Of a stretch of DNA of 64,000 bases, positions 54,039 to 62,290 are shown one piece after another. The stretch's first letter is position 1; each line of letters begins with the position of its first letter. The position numbers were made by a program, and so were the translations under genes. A model generated the notes under the pieces. That model had not been told where the DNA came from and searched no databases. It was given only the letters and a program-made list of their open reading frames with translations. This stretch comes from Leptospira congkakensis (GTDB lineage Bacteria; Spirochaetota; Leptospiria; Leptospirales; Leptospiraceae): positions 186,001 through 250,000 of the forward strand of contig NZ_RQGQ01000004.1 in the NCBI RefSeq assembly GCF_004770265.1, written 5' to 3'.

Positions 54039-55417
54039 TTTGTCCCTTTTAGTTTTTCTTCTTTTACTTTACGGAATGCATTTCTTGTAATTTCAGAAAT
54101 GGCGGGATGGATGTAGATCATTCCTAAATAATCATCCAACTTTGCCTTTAGATGCATACCAAGAAGGATTTGGTGGATGAGGTTTGCTGCTTCCTCCCCA
54201 ATGATATGGGCACCTATCACTTGTTCTGTTTCCTTGGAAACAAGAACCTTCACAAATCCAGAATCGGACATTCTCGCCATTCCCGTGGCACTGGAAGAAT
54301 AGGGGTTTACTCCTTTGTAATAAGGAATTTGTTTTTGGATGAGTTCTTCTTCTGTAAAACCCACACTGGCAATTTGTGGGTGAGTGAAGACAGCTTCAGG
54401 CATCGGTGGGTAATTGATGGGAAGATTGGTTTTTGTTCCATACAGATGGTCAAAGAGATACTCCCCTTCAAAGTTGGCACTATGCCTGAAAAAATAACGA
54501 CCAATCACATCACCAAAGGCATAAATTCCAGATTCTGTGGTTTCTAAGGTATCACTCACTTGGATATACCCACTCGCGTTAGTTTGGATCTTTGTATGTT
54601 CTAATCCTAAGTCATCGGTGTTCGGTCGGATTCCTGTTGCTACTAGCAGTCGTTCTGCGGAATGGAGGGTAGATTTTCCCTCTGCTGTTTTTCCTGTTAC
54701 GGTAAAGAATCCATCTTTGAATTCTACTTTTTCAATTTGGTAATGAGATTCAATTGGAAAGGGTAAATGTTTGTTTAATTCGTTTTTGATCTCGCCATCG
54801 GCTGACCGCAAAACATCTGTTCTTGTAAGTCCTGTCACTTGGCAACCGTAAGCCTGATAAGCAGCTCCGAGTTCCAAAGATATAAATCCAGCACCGATGA
54901 TGATCAGTGATTTCGGAAACTTGTCCGGTGATAGAGCTTCTCTCGATGTCCAAAAGGGAGTTTCCTTTAATCCGGGAATTTCTGGGATATTGGGTCTTGT
55001 CCCTGTAACAATGAATATATGTTTGGCGGTATAAGTTTCTTCGCCATCGGATAGAATCCGTTTGTCTATGAACCGAACTTGTTTTGGATAATAATCAATA
55101 TTTGGATTTTTGTCGTAGGCCACAGGAATGGAATCGGAATCTTGTTTTACCGTTTCGTTCACTCGTCGGAATATTTGAGTCACATCGGCTACGGGTTTTT
55201 CTTTGAAAAATACAGGAAACTTTTCCGTTCCCTCTGAGAGACGAATGAGTTCCGAAGGGTAAATCACCATTTTCGACGGGATACAACCTCGGTTGAGACA
55301 AGTCCCACCAGGAGTTTCCTTTTCAAACACAGCCACTCGTTTGCCAATTTTGGAGGGTGGGGTGACAAGTTTGGTTCCCGCACCAGCACCAATGACAATG
55401 ATGTCATATTCTTTCAT
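54035..55417 (-). CDS. NAD(P)/FAD-dependent disulfide oxidoreductase, mycothione/glutathione reductase-like
   Basis: 460 residues of the class I pyridine nucleotide-disulfide family. FAD motif IVIGAGAGTK, redox pair C40/C45 in GGTCLNRGCIPSK, NAD(P) motif IIIGAGFISLELGAAY, GIYAFGDVIGRYFFRHSANFEG, and C-terminal IHPAISEITRNA with the active-site His and Glu. Several stretches recall mycothione reductase more than lipoamide dehydrogenase. Being in a run with glutaredoxins and GST suggests a low-molecular-weight thiol reductase, but mercuric reductase-like or dihydrolipoamide activity remains possible. Confidence 0.85.
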   Translation of the reverse strand: MKEYDIIVIGAGAGTKLVTPPSKIGKRVAVFEKETPGGTCLNRGCIPSKMVIYPSELIRLSEGTEKFPVFFKEKPVADVTQIFRRVNETVKQDSDSIPVAYDKNPNIDYYPKQVRFIDKRILSDGEETYTAKHIFIVTGTRPNIPEIPGLKETPFWTSREALSPDKFPKSLIIIGAGFISLELGAAYQAYGCQVTGLTRTDVLRSADGEIKNELNKHLPFPIESHYQIEKVEFKDGFFTVTGKTAEGKSTLHSAERLLVATGIRPNTDDLGLEHTKIQTNASGYIQVSDTLETTESGIYAFGDVIGRYFFRHSANFEGEYLFDHLYGTKTNLPINYPPMPEAVFTHPQIASVGFTEEELIQKQIPYYKGVNPYSSSATGMARMSDSGFVKVLVSKETEQVIGAHIIGEEAANLIHQILLGMHLKAKLDDYLGMIYIHPAISEITRNAFRKVKEEKLKGTK

Positions 55418-55438
55418 ACAGGTTCCAGCATCGAAATT

Positions 55439-55496
55439 CGGCAGTTTTCTGTAAATGAAGCAAAATCTCTTTTCCTAAATTTAGAAAGAACTGCCG
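55439..55496. repeat. Long-loop inverted repeat upstream of the disulfide oxidoreductase gene
   Basis: CGGCAGTT (55439-55446) is repeated inverted as AACTGCCG (55489-55496), with a further TTCT/AGAA after a 2-nt bulge. The loop of about 30 nt is AT-rich. It occupies most of the 92-nt gap between the SDR stop and the oxidoreductase start; there is no T-run in the direction of transcription. Confidence 0.55.
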
Positions 55497-55509
55497 CCTC
55501 CCGTCCATT

Positions 55510-56301
55510 TTAAATCGATTTATAAACCCCACCATCAGCTCTGACGGAGGCTCCGTTGATCATGGAAGCAAGGTCACTGGCCAGAAAAACAATTACGTTT
55601 GCGATCTCTTCCGGTTTTGCAAATCTTCCCGCGAGGGACGAGGGTCTATTTTCACGAATGAAATCATTTGCCATTTCTTCTTTCGATTTTCCCTTTTCCT
55701 TGGCTAGGGCATCAATGAATTCTTCTACCCCTTCGGAAAGTGTGGGACCTGGTAGAACAGAATTGACTGTAACATTTGTTCCCTTACAAACTTCAGCACT
55801 TCCCCTAGAGATGGAAAGTTGTGCGGTTTTACTCATCCCGTAATGGACCATCTCTACCGGAATGTTGAGTGCTGATTCACTTGAAACAAAAACAATTCGG
55901 CCGTAGTTTCTTTTTAACATTCCTTTCAAATAGTTTTGTGTGAGTTCCGCGCCACTTAAGACGTTGGTCTCATACATTTTTTTCCAATCCTCTCTCGAAA
56001 TTTCGAAAAAAGGTTTTGGTTCGAAGTATCCTGCATTGTTGATTAAGACATCAAGATCCGGAATTTGTTTGGTTAGCTTTTGGATTCCTTCTTCTGTTGC
56101 CAAATCTGCCGAAACACCACCTAACTTTGCACTGGGTAAGATGGATTTAATTTCGGCCTTGGCTGCCTCCACCGCACTATCCGACCGACCATGAAGGAAA
56201 ACTTCTGCTCCTTCTTTTGCAAAACTGAGGGCGGTTTGAAATCCAATCCCTTTTGTAGATCCTGTCACTAATACTTTTTTATCTTTTAAACCTGTATTCA
56301 T
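55510..56301 (-). CDS. SDR family oxidoreductase
   Basis: 263 residues, classical short-chain dehydrogenase: TGSTKGIG cofactor loop (15-22), LINNAGY, catalytic Ser in FVSSES, and Tyr/Lys in YGMSK; ends with the usual NGASVRADGGVYKSI. HGRS after the second strand suggests NADP(H). Substrate unknown. It overlaps the quinone reductase-like gene by 4 nt. Confidence 0.92.
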   Translation of the reverse strand: MNTGLKDKKVLVTGSTKGIGFQTALSFAKEGAEVFLHGRSDSAVEAAKAEIKSILPSAKLGGVSADLATEEGIQKLTKQIPDLDVLINNAGYFEPKPFFEISREDWKKMYETNVLSGAELTQNYLKGMLKRNYGRIVFVSSESALNIPVEMVHYGMSKTAQLSISRGSAEVCKGTNVTVNSVLPGPTLSEGVEEFIDALAKEKGKSKEEMANDFIRENRPSSLAGRFAKPEEIANVIVFLASDLASMINGASVRADGGVYKSI

Positions 56302-57308
56302 TTTCTCATTCCTCCGAGTACAATTTTACCAATTGTTTTTCCTGTTTGTAAAAGTTCGTGTGCTTTGTTTAGACTCTCTTCCGTCATCTCACCCAAGTCC
56401 ACTTGGTTGGTAGGAATGATTTTTCCTTTTTCCACAAGTCCTGCAATTTCTTCTAACAATTGTTTTTGTCTGATACGATCTTCTGTTTGGAACATAGACC
56501 TTGTAAACATAAACTCATTCAAATACCCGTTACTTTTGGATTTAAGAAGATTCATATTGAGAGGAGAAGCCGATTCTACAATGGAACAAATATTTCCAAA
56601 GGGAAGGAGCACCTTAGCCAAATTTTCAAAATGATCTATCGGATCACTAAAGAGAAGGACTTCGTTTACACCATTTTGTCCCAAGGATTGGATTTGTTCC
56701 AGATAATCTTTCTTTGGATTCACAACTAAATCCGCACCGAGTGATTTCACCCAAGCAATCGATTCTTCCCTGGAAGCTGTGGCGATGACCTTGGCCTTTG
56801 TCATTTGTTTTAAGATTTGGATCGCGATACTTCCCACTCCACCCGCACCAGCAACAATGAGAATATTCTTTTTTGTTAGAGGCTCTAACTTTAATTTATC
56901 AAAAATGGATTCGTAGGCTGTAATCGTTGTTAACGGGAGGGATGCCGCCTCTTTAAAATTTAAGTTTTTTGGTTTTTTCCCAACGATCCACTCGTCCACT
57001 ACTTGAAATTCTGTATTACTGCCTGGTCGTTTGATGTCTCCCGCGTAGAAAACTTCGTCTCCTAGTTTCAAAGTGGATACTTTTGCACCAAGTTCTGTAA
57101 CAACACCCGCTGCATCCCATCCTAAAATTCTAGGTCCAGGATTTTCTGATGAGATCGAATTTCGAACCTTATAGTCCACCGGATTGACTGAGACCGCCAT
57201 CACTTGGACACGAACATCATGATCTCCCAGTGGTTCCATTGGAATCTCTAACGACCGTAATACGGATTTCTTTTCTTTGGGATCATAAACACAACCGATT
57301 GCTTTCAT
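56298..57308 (-). CDS. Zinc-free MDR oxidoreductase (quinone reductase-like)
   Basis: 336 residues of the medium-chain dehydrogenase/reductase superfamily. The N-terminal domain has SVNPVDYKVRN, where zinc alcohol dehydrogenases have a Cys ligand, so it is the zinc-free type. The cofactor motif is AGAGGVGSIAIQILKQ. In an operon with doxX and the SDR (4-nt overlaps on both sides); probably NADPH-dependent reduction of a quinone or enone. Confidence 0.9.
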   Translation of the reverse strand: MKAIGCVYDPKEKKSVLRSLEIPMEPLGDHDVRVQVMAVSVNPVDYKVRNSISSENPGPRILGWDAAGVVTELGAKVSTLKLGDEVFYAGDIKRPGSNTEFQVVDEWIVGKKPKNLNFKEAASLPLTTITAYESIFDKLKLEPLTKKNILIVAGAGGVGSIAIQILKQMTKAKVIATASREESIAWVKSLGADLVVNPKKDYLEQIQSLGQNGVNEVLLFSDPIDHFENLAKVLLPFGNICSIVESASPLNMNLLKSKSNGYLNEFMFTRSMFQTEDRIRQKQLLEEIAGLVEKGKIIPTNQVDLGEMTEESLNKAHELLQTGKTIGKIVLGGMRK

Positions 57309-57730
57309 AAATTCCTCGTTTTAAAATAGGAGTCAAGAGAAAGGATTTGATTGTCTATAGAACTAAGTGCTAAAAAATAACACACCATGTAAATCATTTG
57401 GATTCCAACAATTTCCCATTTTTCCAACAAACACATTCCAAAAATTAAAGAACACATCAGAAGGCTTCCTATTAACAAACTCCATTTAGTATTCCAACCG
57501 ATAAGGATGAGAACACCTAATATTAATTCCATGGGCGGGATGATATACCCCATGGTGTTTACGAGAACAGATGGAAGTGGTGTATCGGAAAACAGAGTTT
57601 TGATCCATTCTCTAAAAACTTCATATTTGTTTCCCATTCGAACAAGGCCATGTCCCAAAAGGTTGGCTCCAATGGCGATTCGTAATACCAGACTGGCTAA
57701 TGTGATTCCGCTCGTTTCTATTGCATTCAT
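57305..57730 (-). CDS. DoxX family membrane protein
   Basis: 141 residues, four hydrophobic helices; LVLRIAIGANLLGHGLVRMG and PPMELILGVLILIGWNTKWS match DoxX/DoxD-like proteins. Members act in quinone- or thiol-linked redox chains at the inner membrane. First gene of the operon doxX-MDR-SDR, divergent from the LysR regulator, its likely controller. Confidence 0.87.
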   Translation of the reverse strand: MNAIETSGITLASLVLRIAIGANLLGHGLVRMGNKYEVFREWIKTLFSDTPLPSVLVNTMGYIIPPMELILGVLILIGWNTKWSLLIGSLLMCSLIFGMCLLEKWEIVGIQMIYMVCYFLALSSIDNQILSLDSYFKTRNL

Positions 57731-57791
57731 AGAACTTGGTCTTTCCTTATGTCGATTTTTGTAAATAAAAAAGATTCAATGCGCTACTTGC

Positions 57792-57821
57792 TTGACTTAT
57801 TGTATATTTTTAGTTTACAAT
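57792..57821 (+). promoter_or_regulatory. Promoter with overlapping dyad for the LysR gene
   Basis: TTGACT (57792-57797), 18-nt spacer and TACAAT (57816-57821). ATTGTA (57799-57804) and TACAAT form an inverted repeat with an 11-nt spacer, covering the -10 and most of the promoter, as expected for a LysR T-N11-A operator. The predicted start point falls near the ATG at 57828, so the mRNA may be leaderless. Confidence 0.5.
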
Positions 57822-57827
57822 TGGGAA

Positions 57828-58730
57828 ATGATTCCCTCCATTCGTGACCTCGATGATCTAAAAACCTTTGTTTTGGTAGTACAAGAACGGAGTTTTACAC
57901 AAGTGGCTTCTCGGATGGGAGTGACGAAGGCAGCCGTCGCCAAAAGAATCCAAGGGTTAGAGAAGGTTTGGAATACCCAGTTGTTTTATCGGAACACAAG
58001 GAAAGTGATTCCTACAAGAGATGCCGATCTGATTTTCCAAAAAGTAATCACAGTTCTTGAAAACGTAAAGGATTTGGAAAACTCGATAACTAAAAAGGAT
58101 GAGTTAGAGGGAACCCTTCGAGTCACTTGCGTAAGTTCTATGTCTAACAATTTTGTATCCGAAATCATAGATAAGTTTCAAAAACAGAATCCTAAAATTA
58201 CCATCCAACTCATCGTCACTGATAGTTTGCTCGATCTTATGGAAGACTCCATCGATATCGGAATTCGTGTCGGAATGGAAGTTCCTTCTGGTTTACTGGG
58301 AACGGAGTTATTTAAAAATCGAATCTCTATTGTAGCTAGTCCCTCGTATATCAAAGCTCATAAACCAATCCTTTCACCAAAAGATTTAGAAACCCATAAT
58401 CTTTTGTATTTGGATTTACATAAGGTTCTTCGTTTTTCCGGGACCAATCTTAGTTTGAATGATGTGAGTCGAATAAGAAATTTTTTATCAAACGATGCGG
58501 CAAGTTTGGTGCAAATGGGGCTCAAGGGAAAAGGAGTTCTTATCAGATCTTTTTGGGACATAGAGGAGGCAGTGCAAAGTGGAAAACTAATTCCTATTCT
58601 CGGTTCGTTTCCTTTGGAAAATTTTGGTCGTGTTTGGGTGGTTCATCCGAACAATAGAACGCCTTCTCGGAGGATGATGGTCTTTCGTAATTTTTTAGAA
58701 TCGGAGTGTAGTTTCAAATTCAATCAATAA
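57828..58730 (+). CDS. LysR family transcriptional regulator
   Basis: 300 residues. The N-terminal winged helix (IRDLDDLKTFVLVVQERSFTQVASRMGVTKAAVAKRIQGLE) is typical, followed by the periplasmic-binding-like effector domain. I chose ATG 57828 over an upstream TTG at 57792, which would add 12 hydrophobic residues and overlap the promoter. Divergent from doxX (97-nt gap), so it probably controls the doxX-MDR-SDR genes and itself. The 3' end overlaps the nuclease gene by 11 nt. Confidence 0.93.
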   Translation: MIPSIRDLDDLKTFVLVVQERSFTQVASRMGVTKAAVAKRIQGLEKVWNTQLFYRNTRKVIPTRDADLIFQKVITVLENVKDLENSITKKDELEGTLRVTCVSSMSNNFVSEIIDKFQKQNPKITIQLIVTDSLLDLMEDSIDIGIRVGMEVPSGLLGTELFKNRISIVASPSYIKAHKPILSPKDLETHNLLYLDLHKVLRFSGTNLSLNDVSRIRNFLSNDAASLVQMGLKGKGVLIRSFWDIEEAVQSGKLIPILGSFPLENFGRVWVVHPNNRTPSRRMMVFRNFLESECSFKFNQ

Positions 58731-59520
58731 AGGGGTTTTTTACTTTTTGGATCTTTTCGATGATTTCATTTTTCCTAATTTCAAATGTATCGGGTGGATC
58801 CAGTTTGTCCCAGGACTCATAGAGTTTTCTTCTCGATTCAGGAATTGCAATTCCATATTTCCATTCCATATAAAAATAGGTTCGGGCAATGTCTCCGCGA
58901 ATGTTTGGTTTTGGTTCTGCTGTTTGTTCTTTGAAATTGATTTCAAAATCGCAAAGACCATACATCCTTTCTTCTCCTTCGATTTCCCCATAAGAGAAGA
59001 TTCCTCGATCCGCATTGATTTCACCAGGAACTGGGACAATATTGTGTAAGTCCGCCTCAATTTTGTTAAACTCTGGATCGGTAACCTGACAACATTTACG
59101 TCCCCGCACCAGTTTTCCATTGGATTCACAATCTTTTTTAGTCCAACATTCGCGGGTACTACCAAAACTATGAGCAGGGACTATATGTTCCCATTCAATC
59201 CATGTTTGGCGGTGGTTGTCTTTTCGGCTACTTAGACCACAGGACTCAAAGTCAATTTTCAGTCTTCCATGGACTTCCGAATCTTCGGAGAACTTACAAC
59301 CGCAGTAAAAATCGGTTCCTACTTTTTTATAAAATCGTTTCAAAACACGTTTGGCTTTTTGAAAATCAAAATCTCTTTGTGGTATTGATCCCTCGGTAAA
59401 CTTTTCTTCTGAATCAGAATATAAATAAACACTAACAAAGGATAATAACAAAATACTAGTTGTTATGAGTAGGGCATTCTTCCAAAAAGACTGGGAATTT
59501 GAAAATTTTCCTTCCGACAT
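58720..59520 (-). CDS. Endonuclease I (EndA/NucM) family nuclease
   Basis: 266 residues with an N-terminal hydrophobic segment (about 14-34) that anchors or exports it. The endonuclease I core has WIEWEHIVPAHSFG (catalytic His) and DLHNIVPVPGEINADRG (metal-binding Asn/Glu). Several cysteines (DFYCGCKF, SCGLSS, RKCCQV) could form disulfides outside the cytoplasm. Probably an extracytoplasmic non-specific nuclease. Convergent with LysR. Confidence 0.9.
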   Translation of the reverse strand: MSEGKFSNSQSFWKNALLITTSILLLSFVSVYLYSDSEEKFTEGSIPQRDFDFQKAKRVLKRFYKKVGTDFYCGCKFSEDSEVHGRLKIDFESCGLSSRKDNHRQTWIEWEHIVPAHSFGSTRECWTKKDCESNGKLVRGRKCCQVTDPEFNKIEADLHNIVPVPGEINADRGIFSYGEIEGEERMYGLCDFEINFKEQTAEPKPNIRGDIARTYFYMEWKYGIAIPESRRKLYESWDKLDPPDTFEIRKNEIIEKIQKVKNPFID

Positions 59521-59527
59521 AAATGAA

Positions 59528-60304
59528 TTACCAGTTGTCCCTTAACTTTCGTAAGGTTAAAAATACAGAACGATCATCGGATACTTTTTCCTGCAATTCT
59601 TCCAGTCTATTTTTGACAGAACTTGTATGCCTTCTGAAAAATGGATTCAGTTTCTTTTCTGTTCCTATTTCTGAAACTTGATAGGGTTGTAGGGACGTTT
59701 GAAATTCTTCGCGGAACTTGTTTTCAGGATCTATATGTTCTGCAAATTTCAAATTGTTTTCCCAATAATCATGTCCGGGATACAATAAACAAGAGTCAGG
59801 AAGGGTTTCATATCGTGATCGTATTGTATCGTACAAAACATTGGGATCTCCGCCGCGAAAACAGTTTCCCACTCCCACGTTAAATAAAGTATCACCCGAA
59901 AAAATTCCTAAAACTGTTTTTGGATTTTTATGAACAAAACTTAGGTGAGAAAATGTATGACCAGGTGTGTCCCAAACAGCTAACGATTCTTCTTCTACAG
60001 AAAATACAATATCACTTTCCGCTAAAATTTGGTCCATCCCTGGAATTTTATGTTTGGCATCTTTATGTCCGTAGATGATCGCTTTTGTTTCTTCTTTTAG
60101 TTCTAAATTCCCTTGGGTATGGTCCCCATGTTCATGGGTATTTAAAATTCCTTTGATTTTGACTCCTAACTTTCTGGCATAACCAAGAACTATCTTTGCA
60201 TCAAAGGGATCAATACAGTATGCCTCGCCTGTTCTATTGGAATAAACGAGGTAACTAAAGTTTCTAAGAGGAGAGTTTGTAAAAATGGGAAGGATTTGAA
60301 TCAT
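59528..60304 (-). CDS. gloB: Metallo-beta-lactamase fold hydrolase (glyoxalase II-like)
   Basis: About 258 residues from ATG 60304. THEHGDHTQGN is the HxHxDH metal site; DTPGHTFSHLSF, FSGDTLFNVGVGNCF and LYPGHDYWENNLKFAEHI follow the hydroxyacylglutathione hydrolase pattern, including the C-terminal substrate-binding region. Hydrolysis of S-lactoylglutathione is likely and fits the glutathione genes nearby. Lies 22 nt after serA on the same strand. Confidence 0.85.
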   Translation of the reverse strand: MIQILPIFTNSPLRNFSYLVYSNRTGEAYCIDPFDAKIVLGYARKLGVKIKGILNTHEHGDHTQGNLELKEETKAIIYGHKDAKHKIPGMDQILAESDIVFSVEEESLAVWDTPGHTFSHLSFVHKNPKTVLGIFSGDTLFNVGVGNCFRGGDPNVLYDTIRSRYETLPDSCLLYPGHDYWENNLKFAEHIDPENKFREEFQTSLQPYQVSEIGTEKKLNPFFRRHTSSVKNRLEELQEKVSDDRSVFLTLRKLRDNW

Positions 60305-60326
60305 TTTGATATTCCTTCCCAAGTTT

Positions 60327-61550
60327 CTAATACAGGATTCGAGTGCGAATGGAATGTTTATGGGCTTTGATTTTATCTTTTAGTTCATCACCCAAATTTT
60401 TATCAATTTCCATGCTCAAATAACCAATATTAGATGAGGTACTTAAGTTTTGTGTTAAAATGTTCCCACCTAAATCAGAAATGATCGAGTTGATATCTCT
60501 TAAAAATCCTGGTTGGTTTTGGTGGATGTTTAAAATCCGGTGGTATCCCGATTTTAAATTCCCCAATTCAATGTTTGGAAAATTAACAGAGAAGGTAGTG
60601 GATCCATTGTTCACATATTTTAAAAGTTTTTCAGCAACTTCTGTTCCAATATTTTTTTGTGCCTCTTCCGTAGAACCACCGATATGTGGTGTTAAGATTA
60701 GGTTTGGTAATCCTTGGAGTGGGCTAACAAATGGATCGTCATTGGATTTTGGTTCCTCAGGGAATACGTCCACACCTGCACCAGCGAGTTTCCCGGATTT
60801 TAATCCTTCCACAAGTGCATCAATTTCTAATACTTTTCCACGAGAAAGGTTTAACAAATAAGATCCAGGTTTGACTAGATTCAAATGTTCTTTGCGGAAT
60901 AGATTTTTGGTTTCATCTGTTTCGGGAACATGGAAGGTAATAAAGTCAGATTGTTGGAGCAGTTCTTCATAACTGTGGACAGAAGATGCATTTCCAAGAG
61001 GAAGTTTTGAAATGATATCGTAAAAAACAACCTTCATTCCCATAGATTCTGCAAGAACGGAAACTTGAGATCCAATATGTCCGTAACCTATGATTCCGAG
61101 TGTTTTTCCCCGAACTTCAAAACAACCCTTTGCAATTTTATTCCATTTGCCTAAATGTACATCACGCGACTGGTCGCTAGCTTTTCTCGCAAGCATAATG
61201 ATCTCAGCGATGACAAGTTCTGCCACCGATCTTGTATTGCTATAAGGCGCATTGAATACGGGGACCGCACGTTTTTCTGCTTCCTCAAGTTCTACTTGGT
61301 TGGTTCCAATACAGAAACAACCAATGGTCATTAATTTTTTAGCATTCTGAAGAGCTTTGGTTGTAACATTTGTTTTGCTACGAATGCCTAAAACATGTAC
61401 ATCGGAAATTCTTTCGATGAGTTCCGCTTCTTCCATCGCATCTTTGACGAGGGTCACGTCAAAACCGTCTCGGTGGAAAAGTTCGTAAGCATCCTTGTGG
61501 ACGTTTTCCAGAAGTAGGACTTTTATTTTTCCTTTGGGATAAGATACCAT
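60327..61550 (-). CDS. serA: D-3-phosphoglycerate dehydrogenase
   Basis: First step of serine synthesis, 407 residues (E. coli type with ACT domain). NAD motif LGIIGYGHIGSQV, catalytic Arg in LSRGKVLEIDAL, the Glu in VDVFPEEP, and His in TPHIGGSTEEAQ. The last 75 residues are an ACT domain (IHQNQPGFLRDINSIISDLGGNI), which gives serine feedback in relatives. Divergent from the small lipoprotein gene. Confidence 0.97.
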   Translation of the reverse strand: MVSYPKGKIKVLLLENVHKDAYELFHRDGFDVTLVKDAMEEAELIERISDVHVLGIRSKTNVTTKALQNAKKLMTIGCFCIGTNQVELEEAEKRAVPVFNAPYSNTRSVAELVIAEIIMLARKASDQSRDVHLGKWNKIAKGCFEVRGKTLGIIGYGHIGSQVSVLAESMGMKVVFYDIISKLPLGNASSVHSYEELLQQSDFITFHVPETDETKNLFRKEHLNLVKPGSYLLNLSRGKVLEIDALVEGLKSGKLAGAGVDVFPEEPKSNDDPFVSPLQGLPNLILTPHIGGSTEEAQKNIGTEVAEKLLKYVNNGSTTFSVNFPNIELGNLKSGYHRILNIHQNQPGFLRDINSIISDLGGNILTQNLSTSSNIGYLSMEIDKNLGDELKDKIKAHKHSIRTRILY

Positions 61551-61607
61551 AGGAACAGGATTTTTTCCTTTGCCAAACCTTGCACCTCGAAAAAGGTTGA
61601 GCTTACC

Positions 61608-62156
61608 ATGGAAAGAATCTTCTCCCTCACCCGAATTTCCTCCATTTTTCTCAGTTTTCTGGTTGTTGTTTCCTGCTCTGGAACCAAAGCCTATGTGGTC
61701 ACACCAGAACCAACCTTAGAGCAACAAACGGCTATTTCTAAAGATCTTTGTTTACAACGATTTCTTTGGGTGTTCCCGGGGAAACGTCCTTGTGTGTATT
61801 TCAAAGCAGAAAGGGACAATGGCACGGGTCTTGTGCAGTATTTCCTGCTTTATGAAATTGGAACCTTTGACGTCGACATTCCCATTGGAGTCTCCCTAAA
61901 GTTAGGGGAAACTTGGTACAACCTCAAACGCACCAATACCGATTATTCTGATACAATCGTAATCAGTTCAGCTATTTCTTCAGAACTCATTCCTAAAATT
62001 GGCGAAAGTCAATCGATTGCCATCAGTTATACAAACAGAAAAGAAACCATCAACTTCAACTTAAGTTCTGATAAAACGGCTACCTTTCAATCTAACTTAT
62101 CGAAACTCATCCGCACAATCGAATCAGAACCAAAACTCAATATCAATAAAAAGTAA
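61608..62156 (+). CDS. Hypothetical lipoprotein
   Basis: 182 residues of unknown function. The N-terminus MERIFSLTRISSIFLSFLVVVSC is a lipoprotein signal with lipobox VVSC. The mature part is beta-rich with FPGKRPCVYFKAERDNG and no recognised domain. AAAAGGTT lies about 11 nt before the ATG. Followed by a terminator. Confidence 0.75.
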   Translation: MERIFSLTRISSIFLSFLVVVSCSGTKAYVVTPEPTLEQQTAISKDLCLQRFLWVFPGKRPCVYFKAERDNGTGLVQYFLLYEIGTFDVDIPIGVSLKLGETWYNLKRTNTDYSDTIVISSAISSELIPKIGESQSIAISYTNRKETINFNLSSDKTATFQSNLSKLIRTIESEPKLNINKK

Positions 62157-62180
62157 AGTTTTCTGTTTTGATAAAAAAGA

Positions 62181-62218
62181 AAAGCCTCTTAGGATCGTAT
62201 CCTTCGGAGGCTTTTTTT
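62181..62218 (+). terminator. Rho-independent terminator after the lipoprotein gene
   Basis: AAAGCCTC (62181-62188) pairs with GAGGCTTT (62207-62214), the loop holding a second small hairpin GGAT-CGT-ATCC, and a T-run follows. The reverse strand also has a T-rich flank (CTTTTCTTTTTT), so it may stop lysS transcription too. Confidence 0.85.
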
Positions 62219-62290
62219 ATGTTTCGAACTTTTCTTTAAAATTTTTTAAAACAAACCAGGAAACTAGTTTTGTATTTTTGAATTTTAAAT

